NCBI GenBank assembly: GCA_030704615.1 | Contig: CM060733.1 | Location: 12,958,001-13,022,000, forward strand | Length of the DNA stretch: 64,000 nt | DNA from: Takakia lepidozioides | Lineage: Eukaryota > Streptophyta > Takakiopsida > Takakiales > Takakiaceae | Direction: 5' to 3' | In this document: positions 23,601 to 34,753 of the stretch, one piece after another | Numbering within the stretch: position 1 is the first letter of the stretch | Layout of the letters: every line of letters begins with the position of its first letter | The notes under the pieces: model-generated | The model's database searches: none | What the model was told of the DNA's origin: nothing | The model's input: the letters and a program-made list of their open reading frames with translations, nothing else | Made by a program: the position numbers and the translations under genes

Positions 23601-23639
23601 CTTGTTATTCTTGCACATGGCCGCTTGGTAGAACTTAAC

Positions 23640-23960
23640 ACTGGTGGTGTGGTATAGCATGTCATGTCTATGGAATGCCAAAAGGGCCATGCTTTCTCTT
23701 TCAGTTATGCATCCATGACCATTGGAAAGATGTCCATGACCACTGGATAGATGCCGGATGCAGCTGGAAAGATGTCGGCTACCACTGGTTACCCCTGGGA
23801 GGACCGCGGTCTTGCGTGACCATACTTTATACCAAGTATTTATATGAATACCGAGTAAATTTGACAAAGGCCCTGGGTCTTGCTTGACCATACTTTATAC
23901 CAAGTATTTATATGAATACCGAGTAAATTTGACAAATGCCCTAGGTTACAAATTCAAGGT
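23640..23960. repeat. Left inverted end with internal 65-bp duplication
   Basis: Inverted partner of 25,340-25,540. Inside it, cttg(c)(g/t)tgaccatactttataccaa followed by gtatttatatgaataccgag and taaatttgacaaa occurs twice (about 23,811-23,868 and 23,879-23,935). Pairs such as catgaccattgga/catgaccactgga also repeat nearby. Confidence 0.7.
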
Positions 23961-24023
23961 ATACGGTAACTTCACTATTGAGGAATTGTTAGATAGAATT
24001 CAATCCATCCAATTGGGGAGCAT

Positions 24024-24551
24024 GGTGCAAATTGGGGCATTCTGCACGTCAAAGCAGCCCTGACACGGTTGAATGTAAGGGCTCCCATGCGGAAGATCAC
24101 AAGAGCATTGCAAGTGTTATTAGGTACCATTAAACATGTGGAATTTGTAGATGTGTTGGTTATCGGCACATTCCTTGTTTTTATTCTTTATGACCTTTTT
24201 TTTTCATTGATTAATTTCTTAGGGGCTCACTATGAAAGGAGGTATAGAGCATTCCCCCTGGCGCGGCGTCAATACAATGTTACAACACCAATGGCATTGT
24301 GGCATATTGACTGTAAGTTTATATTATTCATTATAATGTTATATCTTTTCTATTTATGCATGTGTTTTGATCACTTGATTTAACATAATTGCCAATGTTT
24401 TCTTTTTGATTAATTCTAAACTTTAAAATTTATTGCAGCCTATGACAAGCTTTCAATGTATGGTCTGCGAGTACATGGCTGCATAGATGGCGCCTCTCAT
24501 TACGTGCTCTACGCGACAGTAGCTAAGGACAAGACTAAGGAAACTATCTAA
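24024..24551 (+). pseudogene. Integrase-core (rve-like) transposase, two exons, truncated
   Basis: Exon 24,024-24,312 and exon 24,439-24,551 flank a 126-bp GT-AG intron. The split codon (t|cc) restores the motif WHIDSYDKL across the junction. Upstream are ANWGILHVKAALTRLNVRAP and LARRQYNVTTPMALWHID; downstream is YGLRVHGCIDGASHYVL. The layout NV..P..LWHID.YDKL followed by (H)GCIDG is, from family knowledge, that of an integrase-core group widespread in animals and fungi and distinct from Ty3/gypsy integrases. The first catalytic Asp (WHID) is seen. The frame then stops at 24,549 and the text to about 24,720 (FKEILF...) carries more stops, so the second Asp and the Glu are not recognisable. 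A long ORF also crosses the gap between TIKH and GAHYERR, where a second intron may lie. Non-functional copy. Confidence 0.7.
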
Positions 24552-25330
24552 GAAGAGACTTACTACATCTTCAAAGAGATTCTATTCATAACGTCCATCA
24601 TTGCATAAGATATCGCAAGTCATAGAGGTCAGAAATTTATGATACTGGGTTATGGTATCTCCAAGCCAGTTTGGAAATCAATCATGTATGCCTGAACCTT
24701 GCTCTACACGTTAATGTGTAAGATGGAACAATTCGTTTGAGAAAAGTTCAAAAAACACGATATTATTTTGATGTATAACGCCGCCAAAGAAAGCTTGTTG
24801 AACCACTGCAAGTCTTTGATGAAAAACTAAAGAGACCAACTTGATATTTTGGGTGTGAATTATATAAAATTCACACTTGGATATGTGTGCAGCGCAACCC
24901 AAGTCCGATGTCGTAAGAGGCGGCCGTGTGTGGCCGGTCGTTCTGCAAGAGGCTCCTTTCAAGTGTTCGGCATCGGCAAATATCCTCCTTCTACTGCCTG
25001 ATCGCGCAAACGATATGCCTCATTGCGTTGCCTTCAAGCAGACAAAGTTCGCATCTCTTCCATACCCTACCCCATCCACCCACAACAACTAAAATTTGCT
25101 CTTCGACGAGTGTCCTCCAACACCAACGGTGTCTACTGTCTCACAGAATCCACCACACAACCTCAGCGACCCACACTCTTCTTCTCTCTCAATCCATAAA
25201 GCAAAACCTCCTCCTGAATCGCAAAACCCAAATGCACAACAACTAAACGGCTACCGTGGGAAGAACCCCCAAAACACCATGTTTTCCCCTCCCTCGAGCG
25301 AACCCTGCCCGCGCGATGAACCGGGCATTC

Positions 25331-25545
25331 TACAGAAAAATTTGGAACGTATGGAATTCCCATATAAATTTACTCGGTATTCGTATAAATATTGGGTATA
25401 AATTACGGTCATGCAAAACCGGGGTCCTCCCACGGGTAACCAGTGGCAACCGGCATCTTCCCAGTGGTCATGGATTTCTAGGAAGTATGGCCCTTTCAGC
25501 ATTCCATACATGTCATGTGGAGCACCATGTGCACTGTATTTACCA
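25331..25545. repeat. Right inverted end of the integrase-core transposon
   Basis: Reverse complement matches the left end at 23,655-23,870 over most of its length with scattered differences and small gaps (see parent element). The region just inside it (24,900-25,330) is C-rich and without introns or stops in one frame for some distance, perhaps the former 5' or 3' part of the element. Confidence 0.65.
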
Positions 25546-25639
25546 CATTTGTCATCCCACCTTGGATGTGCATCCGAAAGGAGATATGGTTTTCATCCAT
25601 TAGGGCAAGTGGTTAGAGGGTATAGAAAGTTAAGAAACT

Positions 25640-26442
25640 CTATTTGTGCAAGTGACCTCATGGTGTTCGATATTGCAGATTTCGAGAACAAAACTTTTCA
25701 TAATCTAGAGGGAGAAATGATTACATGAATCTAACATTACTAATTTGAGTTAAACAAATACAGAAAAGTTGATGATAGTGTGGACAGACAAACCTCAGAT
25801 ATATTGAAGGAGGATTCAAAGAAGATAGGTATTCTAGGTCAATTGGGGGATTCCAACAGGTTTTAGAATTATTGCAATTCTAGGTATAGATAGATATGAT
25901 AAGTAGAAATCTCAAACAAATAAAGATTCTTTTAAATTAGTGGACCTTTTCTATCTCTCCACCTTTACATAAATGCATGCAGGTAGCTTTAGGCAGTCTA
26001 CTTTTACCAAGTTTGCCAAAGCTATCTATCTTTTGATTTCCATAGCAAGATCTTTATTATCATACCAAAAAGCCTACAGTCAGACGGTCTTGCCTTGAAT
26101 GTGAGCTCAAACTCCAAGCGGATCAACCGACAAGTATATAAATGGAGAATAAAATAAACTTCAACTTCTTTGAAAATCTTATTCCCGTTGTAGCCTCGTC
26201 GTTTTTTTTATTCCTCCTAACTTGAAGATTTTATGTTGTCATTTTTTTTTCATCAATATCTCTTTCTCTCCATTGTCACAATAAAATTAGATTGTTGCGG
26301 AGTTGTATCAATTTGAGTGAAAAAATGTAGAACCTAGGCACTTACTCCCCAATGCCTTTCAATATTAGTCTCTTCCACCTCATTTAGGTTTGTGTGCAGA
26401 CTCTAGTATTAGTTGCCCAGAACATCAACAATTATTGTAAAC
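25640..26442. promoter_or_regulatory. Upstream region of the coiled-coil gene, TATA at 26,135-26,143
   Basis: No coding sequence is evident between the transposon and the ATG at 26,443. A good TATA box (tatataaat, 26,135-26,143) sits about 300 bp before the ATG, which leaves room for a 5' untranslated leader of about 270 bases. Confidence 0.4.
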
Positions 26443-26734
26443 ATGGGGGTCGATAAAGAGGATTTGACTACCCCGACAGCCAAGTCAGATTATATTGGAG
26501 ATACAACGTCTAAATCACCCATTGACCACGTCCTTCGGCGGGTTTCGAGCTGCTCTGATATATCTACACCGGTTGCTACTACAGATCCTCTACCATTTTT
26601 GCATGATTTTCAAGACATACCTCAACAAATATCTTTTTCCAAAGACCAACGATCCCGGAGAAGGTATGATGATTTTGCTCTAAGGTCATATCATAGCGAA
26701 CCACTTATAAATCCCCATTTTGGCAGCATTTTCA
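26443..26734 (+). CDS. Coiled-coil gene, exon 1 (start codon)
   Basis: First in-frame ATG (MGVDKEDLTTP) of an open stretch that begins a little upstream. Donor ttttca|gtaagtgagg is strong and leaves one extra base. The protein is Ser/Thr-rich with basic patches (HVLRRVSSCSDIS, KDQRSRRRYDDFALRS), a pattern of phosphorylation-prone disordered regions. The joining phase to 27,813 does not fit directly. Confidence 0.55.
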
Positions 26735-29700
26735 GTAAGTGAGGAGACCAAGTTCTGAGAGTTCATATGTTTTGTGTAAGTAAAATCATCATAACAATAT
26801 TTAGCAGATGTGGACCAATTTTTGAATTTCGATCAGATTGAGAACCCCTTCACGAGCCCGCTAAAGGAATTTGAGGGCTAGCTCTACTCTATGTCACAAA
26901 TCTAGTAGATAAGTAGCTAAAGATCCTACATCGTTACACCATAAATGAACGCAAGTTGTTTTGGAGCGATTGGGCACTTGCCAACTTTCGCCTCTTTTGT
27001 AAATAGACAACTTAGAAAGAAAATGTGTTAATAGAAGATGGATTTGCTTGCTGAATTTTGTCATATTTGCAAATGATTAAGAAATAGGATCATTTACCCA
27101 GCATTCCAATGGTGAGTACATTTTTTAGTAGGCTATAATTTCTAAGTCTATAGCCTATCCAATGCTGCCAAAGTGCAATCCATTATGCTTTGGAGTGGCC
27201 CTCCACCTAACTTACCCTTTATTATTATGATGGTTTGAGGCGGCGAGCCTGTCGCCCCTCACCTACCATAATGGTAGGTGGGAGCCCTTTCCAAGGTACA
27301 TTGATTTGTGGATAGAGGGAAAGAGATTCATAAAGCGCTCCATGCAAGAGAAATAATATGTTCAATACACAGAAAACCTGAAGTGTTTGATGGACAAAAT
27401 TAAAGTTCCAAACAAGAGAGAAACTCTCATTATGTCCACATGAAGCTCAAAAAGCTTCTGGGACCATTGTAGAACAAACCAAGAAAGGCCCCTCTGTGTG
27501 TGTGTACTCATAAGACTTTGTTTGGCCTTTGAGAAATAAAAGAACCTTATAACATTCACCACTTATGAGACATAAGAAGTAGGAATATATAAGAAAGATG
27601 GTGACCCATGAATGAGCAACCCAACAATTTTCTAACGTGGAACGAATTTATTAAAGAGAGAGGAAAAAAAATATAAAATATAAAAATGATAAGCTCGAAG
27701 AGCTTTATATGACAAATAACTAGAATTCATGTGTCATGCTACAACTGCTTAATGAAACACCAATATGACTTGAGCGAAATTCTTGAACCATGATATTCTT
27801 CAACCTCTTTAGGTCAAAACAGAGGGCAAGGAAGCGGTCGTCCACCCTCAACGTCCCAAGTGGGTACTCAGAACCAGGCCAATCCTCCGAACATCACGAG
27901 GATCACAACTCTCCAGAATTACAGGGCTTTCTTAGTAACCCCATCAAAGAAGAAAACGACATACGAGGCAGACCATCATTACTTAGAAAACTTTCATCGA
28001 GTCTTTATGAGGGTGTAAGGTTTTACAATCCACTGATGTATCCTGGAGGTAGTTAAATGATATCAAAACTTAGCGGTGTTTTTCTTCTTTTGTACTCATC
28101 TGACTTATTCTCTCTTGTTCTTCTTGTCTATAGACAGCATGCTTAGCCAATAGTTGTAGTGGTCTAGTTGTTGTGAAAGTTACTATTTATGTCTTTCTCA
28201 AGCTATGTGAGTTGTAATACAATTTTATTTTTTCTTCATTTCGTTGAAACCTAGGTTCACACAACTCATAAAATATATAGAAATAGTATTAGTTTGATAG
28301 TTTGCAATGTCTTTATGTCATACCAGTTGAATGAACAAACACTAGAAGTCAATCAAAATATATTGTGAGTAATAGTTACCAAAATTTGTTCTACTTCAAT
28401 GTCTATATCTAGCTCTTGACGTTCTTCTAGCACTTGATTTATCTGACTTGATTCTTGGCAAGCGATGCTATCATATTTGGAAAGAAAATAAAAATAATTT
28501 GAACATTTGTGCATGTGTTGCAGCCCATCCTCACTTTCGCTCAAGATACCACCAATGCAATTTAACTAGGTATGGTGCAACAGAGAGAATGCCCTACACA
28601 TTTGACAAGAGACCAATTATGGAGATCGATGGAGTTAATGCTTTCAGACGAGCTCTACAATGTAAGTTTTTAATTTTTTGAAGTTTTTAAAAGCAGGAAA
28701 CTATGGCCTTGGAATTCTTGAAGCATCAAGAGAACATAATGAGCAAATCAGTAAATGAAGTGTAGCTCACCAAATAGAGATCTTGTGGCGTAGATGAGTG
28801 GATCGAAGTGTGTTGGTGATCGAACAAAAATAACCACAGAATAAAAATACAAATACAAATCAAATCACATGATATATACATATAGCACAATGCTTAAAAA
28901 GAGCCTATTAACTAGGCTCTGAGGATGTATAGCAAAACATTGAGTTTTATAGGTTTTAACAGTAACGGTGAGTTTTAGATCAGTTGAGGAAGAATTTGGC
29001 TATACTCTCATTCATTATGTGGCATAGGGTACAAATGTAGTCTTTGATGTTTGTAATTACGATCTAACAATAGACGAATTTATCAAATCTTTCTTACTTC
29101 AAATTATATAGAACTTTGATCAAAAGTTATCTTCAGCCTAAGAAGACATACGATTTAGAGGGAGTACTGGTCACTTGGTTGTGCCATATGACCGTGAAAC
29201 AATATGTTCAAATACGAAGCGGAAGACAAGAGTCATTCCAATCAAGTGACACCATAAGTTACGCTTGTTTCGACAAGAGTCCATGTTTCTTTCTTTTTTA
29301 TTTTTTTCCCAATGGAAAAGCGTTCAGAAATATTATACACAATTTGAATTACTTAGCAATTATTGCACGACACATTGTGTGGGTGTGTGTGCGGGTGCGT
29401 TTGTGTGGGTGTGTGTTATAATCATCTTTCTCCACATACAATAATACTCATTCTATCAAAATAAGTGCATCAATGAGACCATTTTGACAGAGGTGTATAA
29501 AAATATTTTAGTTAATTTTAGTCATAGTTTATTTATTTTAATAAAATCAGAAAACTGATGAAAATATTACAAAAAAAAGATGTGTGTATAACGTACATCA
29601 CTTTCACAAAGTACAAAAAAGATATAATTTTTTCAAGCATCTTGAAAGACTTCAAATAGGGGGTTTTTGATAAAAGTGCAGAAAGGGTTTAACATTTTTT

Positions 29701-32700
29701 TTTTTTTTTTTCAAGCATCTCAATATAGTCTCAGTTGGTGAAAAAGTTTTTCTATTTTTAATAAATATTAATTATATATACTATATATACGTTGATGTGC
29801 ATTTTTTATTTTAGTGTCAAAGGAGCCCCAACAACTAGGCCTTGAGGGAGAAAATAAACCCTTTTATGAGGCCATGGAGGCAAACAGGGGCAGAGCCCCG
29901 GCAAAGAAAGATAACTTACAGGGGTTTGAACCCCAGGGCCCAGACCCATATGTCAATACATCCCTTTCCATTTTCATAAAGGCGTAGAAGAGGTATTTTT
30001 TGTTATTATCCAAGATGAGTGCTCAAATACACATATTCTTTGAGTGGATATAAGAAAAATATTAAACAAATATGTCTCTTTATTTTACTGCTGAATGTAC
30101 GATCATATATATTATAGATTTTTTTTTATTCATTTGTTTATTTCACAAAACAAATCGTGGTGGTGTGGATTATTCACAAATCAAGATTGTAAAAATATAG
30201 TCATGGAATATATACAAAATAAGGTTTTATCTATTTTTTTTGGGGGGGGGGTTGTTTGCAACTCAAAAAAAATACAAATGAATAAACAGATTAACCTAGA
30301 GAATTGTGCATTGATACATACTTTTTCATATATGTGTAAGAAAATGTTTGTATGCACATGTTCTCTTTGAATTTTACCACTTGTGTTTGTTTAGACTAAA
30401 AAAAAAATTAGATCATATGTAATAGTGTATCCATGCCGATATACCATGTTGAATAATAACCATACATCATTAAGCTCACGGTTGGTATTAGAACCATCAA
30501 GCCTCACAGTTGGGGGGCTAAATTTCCATGAGTATACTCTTAAGTTTATGACCTGGAACACTCTGAACAAAGTTGTACTTCTATTCTACTTATATGGCGC
30601 CACTACTTGAAAACGAGATTCAGCCCCATTTTCTTTACTTTGTGGTGTGTTTAGTCTAATTTTTATGTATTTCATCCAATCACGTCCTCCACCTTGTATA
30701 TGACAATAGAATCATCATAGTTTTCAAATACATTCATATGGATGAGGTTTGGTTGTCTTAAAAAGCAAGTTCAATAAGTACATTGGGAGATGGACCAACC
30801 ATTGATCATTTGATATTGTTGAGCTTCATTCTAAATCTCTAGCTTGTCATTCTTAGCGCAAACACGATGTAGCTAGTGGCTCAATGCAAGTCAACCTATC
30901 TTTATGATCAGGAGCTCTAGATTAAATGATATCTACCAGCGACTTCTCCATTGTGGTGGGATTTGCTTTGGCCAAATGCAGGAATTAGGCGAAGTGTAAC
31001 AGCATATAAGGCCTTGCCTTGAACCCCAAGTTGCCCTGAAGGTTGCAAGGAGCGAATACTGACGTTCTGGAGCCTTGTCGATGTCTGCACACAATTTTCC
31101 CAAGCTTTTTTAGCTGCAATGGTAAGATCAAAGAAAACTTGTGTTAGCAGGGCAGTGGGCGAAAGTGTTTGCATTGTCAAGAGTTGAGGCACATCGGGCC
31201 TTCCATTGGTGCCAGAGCGTGGCACTTCTTACTTCTAAGCATTTAAAACACTAGGCAGTTGCTCCCTCTTGTTTTGACTCTCTAGTTGTAATTGAGAAGG
31301 AGCACTGGTTCCAGTGGAAAGTGAGCCCATAATTTGTGAAAATCCTGCACCATAGGCCATTTAGAGTGGGGAGCTTGGCAATACATTAGGCAATGTTCCA
31401 AAGCCTCAATGGAACCGACTGTACAATAGGTATAGAGAATAGCAATATTGAAGTTCAGATATTGTCCAACTTTCAACACTCTACTTGCCACTTGCCACTT
31501 GCCAGAGGAATGCACTTAATTTTGCAGATTTGGATTTCTCCCAAATAGTGGATCATATACTTTTCCAGTTTTCTTCCCTAAAGCAAAGAGGTGTCCCCAT
31601 TTCTCATCCCATTTTTCCAGTAATGGGGAGGGATTCAACAAAGCACGGTAGGGTTTCTTGGCTGAGTAAATAAAAAAAGGGTCCAAGTTTCCTCCAAGGC
31701 TCCAACACCATTCAGCTAGATCCAACTATAAGGTCTGAATGGCCTTTCCTCCTATCCACATGAAACTGCCCATAGTCAGCCATGGAAGCAAGGGTTTGTC
31801 TCGAGGAGCAGCGGGATTAAAGTCCTTAAATGGCATGGACTAGTGGCAGATGCGGGCAGAGGAGGCAATATGGGTTGGGCCTGGATGGTCAGTAGAAGGT
31901 CAGATAGAAGCGAGAGAGTTTCAGAGAACTTATAAGCTTAAAATTTATAACTAGTGATGGTGGTGCTGGTAATTTCCATGATGTAGATTATCATAAAGGG
32001 TAACGATTGGGTGACATTAACCAATTGGTGTGGCCAAATTTATTGTGCCCCATCCCTAAGAAGGATCTTCCAAGAGTCAGGGATGCTTTAGATAATTGTT
32101 GAAATTCCTGCCCTCAGCAGGCTTCTAGTGGTCCCTAGAGCAATCTGCATGGAGAGAGAGCTGCTCAACCAGAGGTGCTGGATTTGAGAAAAACCCCTGG
32201 TTTCCCATGTGGCCCCATCTTCCAGCCAAGAGGGTTGAGCATTGTTCAAGAAAAGATATTGTCTTAATGTCGCTTGGAAGGTAGTAGGCTCATTTTTACG
32301 AAGGAAGGGTGGAATTGTGCCATGCTACCCATATGGATGTCCATAGTAGCGAACCCGAGGATTTATGATTGAATCCTTGTGTGATCCATCGGTCTGAGAT
32401 AGCCTATGGTGAAGCCTGGAGAGGGGAGCTCATGGAGTATCGTATCCGCCACCAACAATTTCTACCATCCGCCCTCCGGGCTGAGGAAGCAAGGGAGTTA
32501 TTTACCACAAGAGTGCTTGGATTTGGGTTTCCGGGTCAAGAACCCCAAGCCCGCTCATTTTTTTGGGCAGACAAATCTGATGCCAAGAAACTTGTGGCCC
32601 CTTGTTTTCATGTGTAGAGTCCTGAGCCGGCCCCCAAATGAAATTTTGAATGCATATTTTGATTTGCTGGTAGAACTTGGAACTTGGCCCCTACGTGGAG

Positions 32701-34717
32701 ACGAAGTACCAAATTTCGGCAATCAAGACCTAGCAGCTAATGCCCTACCATTAATGGAAAGAAATCGAGATCCCCAGTAATCAAGTTTCTGCTTCAACTT
32801 AGAGAGATTTGGACCCATCCTTTGTTCTTTGGTCGAGATTTAGGCCAAGGTATGCTAAGGTATGCCCCAACAGTGTTGTGGATTCACCTTCTTTCGGCCA
32901 TTCCAAACCAAAGTTGTTCCCCCCCATGTCGGGGTCACACCAATGGAGGAGTTAGAGGTGCCTCCCACCAAGAGAGCTTTGGTTTTAGCCTAGTTGACCC
33001 TGAAGCCTAAAACTTGGCAGAACTCCTTGAGGGTTTCCATAACTACCTTCAGGGTAGAGGGATCCGCTTTAAGAAGCAGAAAGGTATCATTAATAAATAT
33101 GGAGCCTTTAACTAATTGAGTTAGACGTGTGTTTTTGTATTTTGACCCATTCTATCCTCCTCATTTTCCACCTGCATGTTAAAATCTCATGCAAACTTCC
33201 ATCGATGGGTGGAAGAATCATTAGTCATTTTCTGGTTTATTAGATTCCATAGGTTTATACAAGCAACGGGGTTATAATTAGGAGCGTGTATGTTAATTAG
33301 CCCAATGGGTTTGGGGTCTCCAGGGAGCTTGAGGGTGCAATTACCGGGCTCCCAAGTTTCATCTTTGACTCACATTGTTTAAGAGAGGGGGAAAGAAGGA
33401 TTGCACTACTTCCCCTGGTACCTTCGGAGGACGGTTTCCAGAGAGCTGCGGCGCTACACCACAGCTGCTCTAATAGAATATCGATTTTGTTTTGAGTTAA
33501 CTTATGTTCTTGAAGGAAGACTAGTACATCTGAGGGGATGAGGGGGACCCTCTCAGCTTAATCTTTTTAAGCATTGAGTGGTCAGAGCCGATCCCTCTTA
33601 TGATCCAAGAACAAAAATTAACCTGCATCAGGTGGTCCTATCAGGCTGAGATGGTAGTTATCAAATGATGACATGTAATTCAAGAGAAAACGGAACCTAG
33701 TCCGTCTATCAGAGGGGAGAAGCGATGAATATTGGGGCTTTGGTTATTGTTTTCTTGAGTTCAATAAGCATGACAAATGTTGGATGGTTATTATAGGTGT
33801 GAGTAGTGAGGGTCGGGAGGGGTAGGAAAATGTGCAGATGTTTCCCTGACCATGCGTACACATCTTGGTCTTCCCGACAATTCCATAAAGAAGTCAGAGA
33901 GGAATGCTAATTCGTGAGCCTATGAGCTTGGCTAGGCTCACGTGAGCTTGGGAAGGGACCCCATAACCGCAGATATTTCACCTATTTCCATGCATTCTGT
34001 GCATTTGCTTCTTGCCAATACTTATCCCATGATTGAATGACAACATCGGTCACAAACAACTTGTCGAGCGAAAAAAAATGTAATCACAAAAATCAAATTC
34101 ACTAACGAAACCCAAGTTTATGCTCATGTGAGTCCAATTTTGGACAAAAGCTTGAAAGGGATAAACCAGAAAAACAAGAAAACAAAATTGATGACGAAAC
34201 CCAAGTTTGTGCTCACGTGAGTTCAACTTTGGACACTCTTAGCTACGATGAGTTTACACTGTCGAACAACGAAATACTGCACATGGTGTCATATTTATTT
34301 TGGATGTCTTATTACTTTGCCTTCATTACCTCTTATGTGGGTGTTGAAACCCACATAATTCATGGGCCTCCCGCAAGTCCTCCAATGACACAATAAAACG
34401 GATTTTTTTTTTCAACTAATGTGAGGACTTATATGGGTGTTGACGCCCACATTCGTGGACCTTCTGCAAGTCCTCCAATGACAAAGAAAAAACAAAATCC
34501 CAAAATTTTCAATTCTTTTAAAAATATAAAATATGAGGACTTATGTGGGCGTTGATGCCATAATTCGTGGACCTCCCGCAAGTCCTCCAATGACCCAAAA
34601 ACAAAATTAAAAATTAAAAATTAATATAAAATGTGAGGACTTATGTGGATGTTGACACCCATATAATTTGTGGACGTATCGCAAGTCCTCCAATGACATA
34701 ATAAAAAGAAAAACTTT

Positions 34718-34753
<36 letters not shown>

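Larger units (their letters stand above)
23620..25575 (+). mobile_element. Degraded DNA transposon with long inverted ends and integrase-core gene
   Basis: The left end (about 23,640-23,960) and right end (about 25,340-25,540) are inverted copies. Examples: tatggaatgccaaaagggcc on the left against ggccctttcagcattccata on the right; accactggttacccctggga against the reverse complement of cccacgggtaaccagtggca; gaataccgagtaaattt against aaatttactcggtattc. They frame a spliced integrase/transposase-like gene (24,024-24,551). The left arm contains an extra direct duplication (23,812-23,940). Exact outer ends and target duplication are not resolved because similarity fades outward. The protein type and the inverted ends identify a cut-and-paste element, not a retrovirus-like one. 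Confidence 0.65.

Noticed and set aside
29146-29245. Attractive exon (GSTGHLVVPYDRETICSNTK) in phase with exon 3 of the coiled-coil gene
   Set aside because: Its acceptor (cctaagaag) and donor (gtgaca) are weak, and its 3' part matches the SINE family. Exon 3 also joins 43,330 in phase without it.
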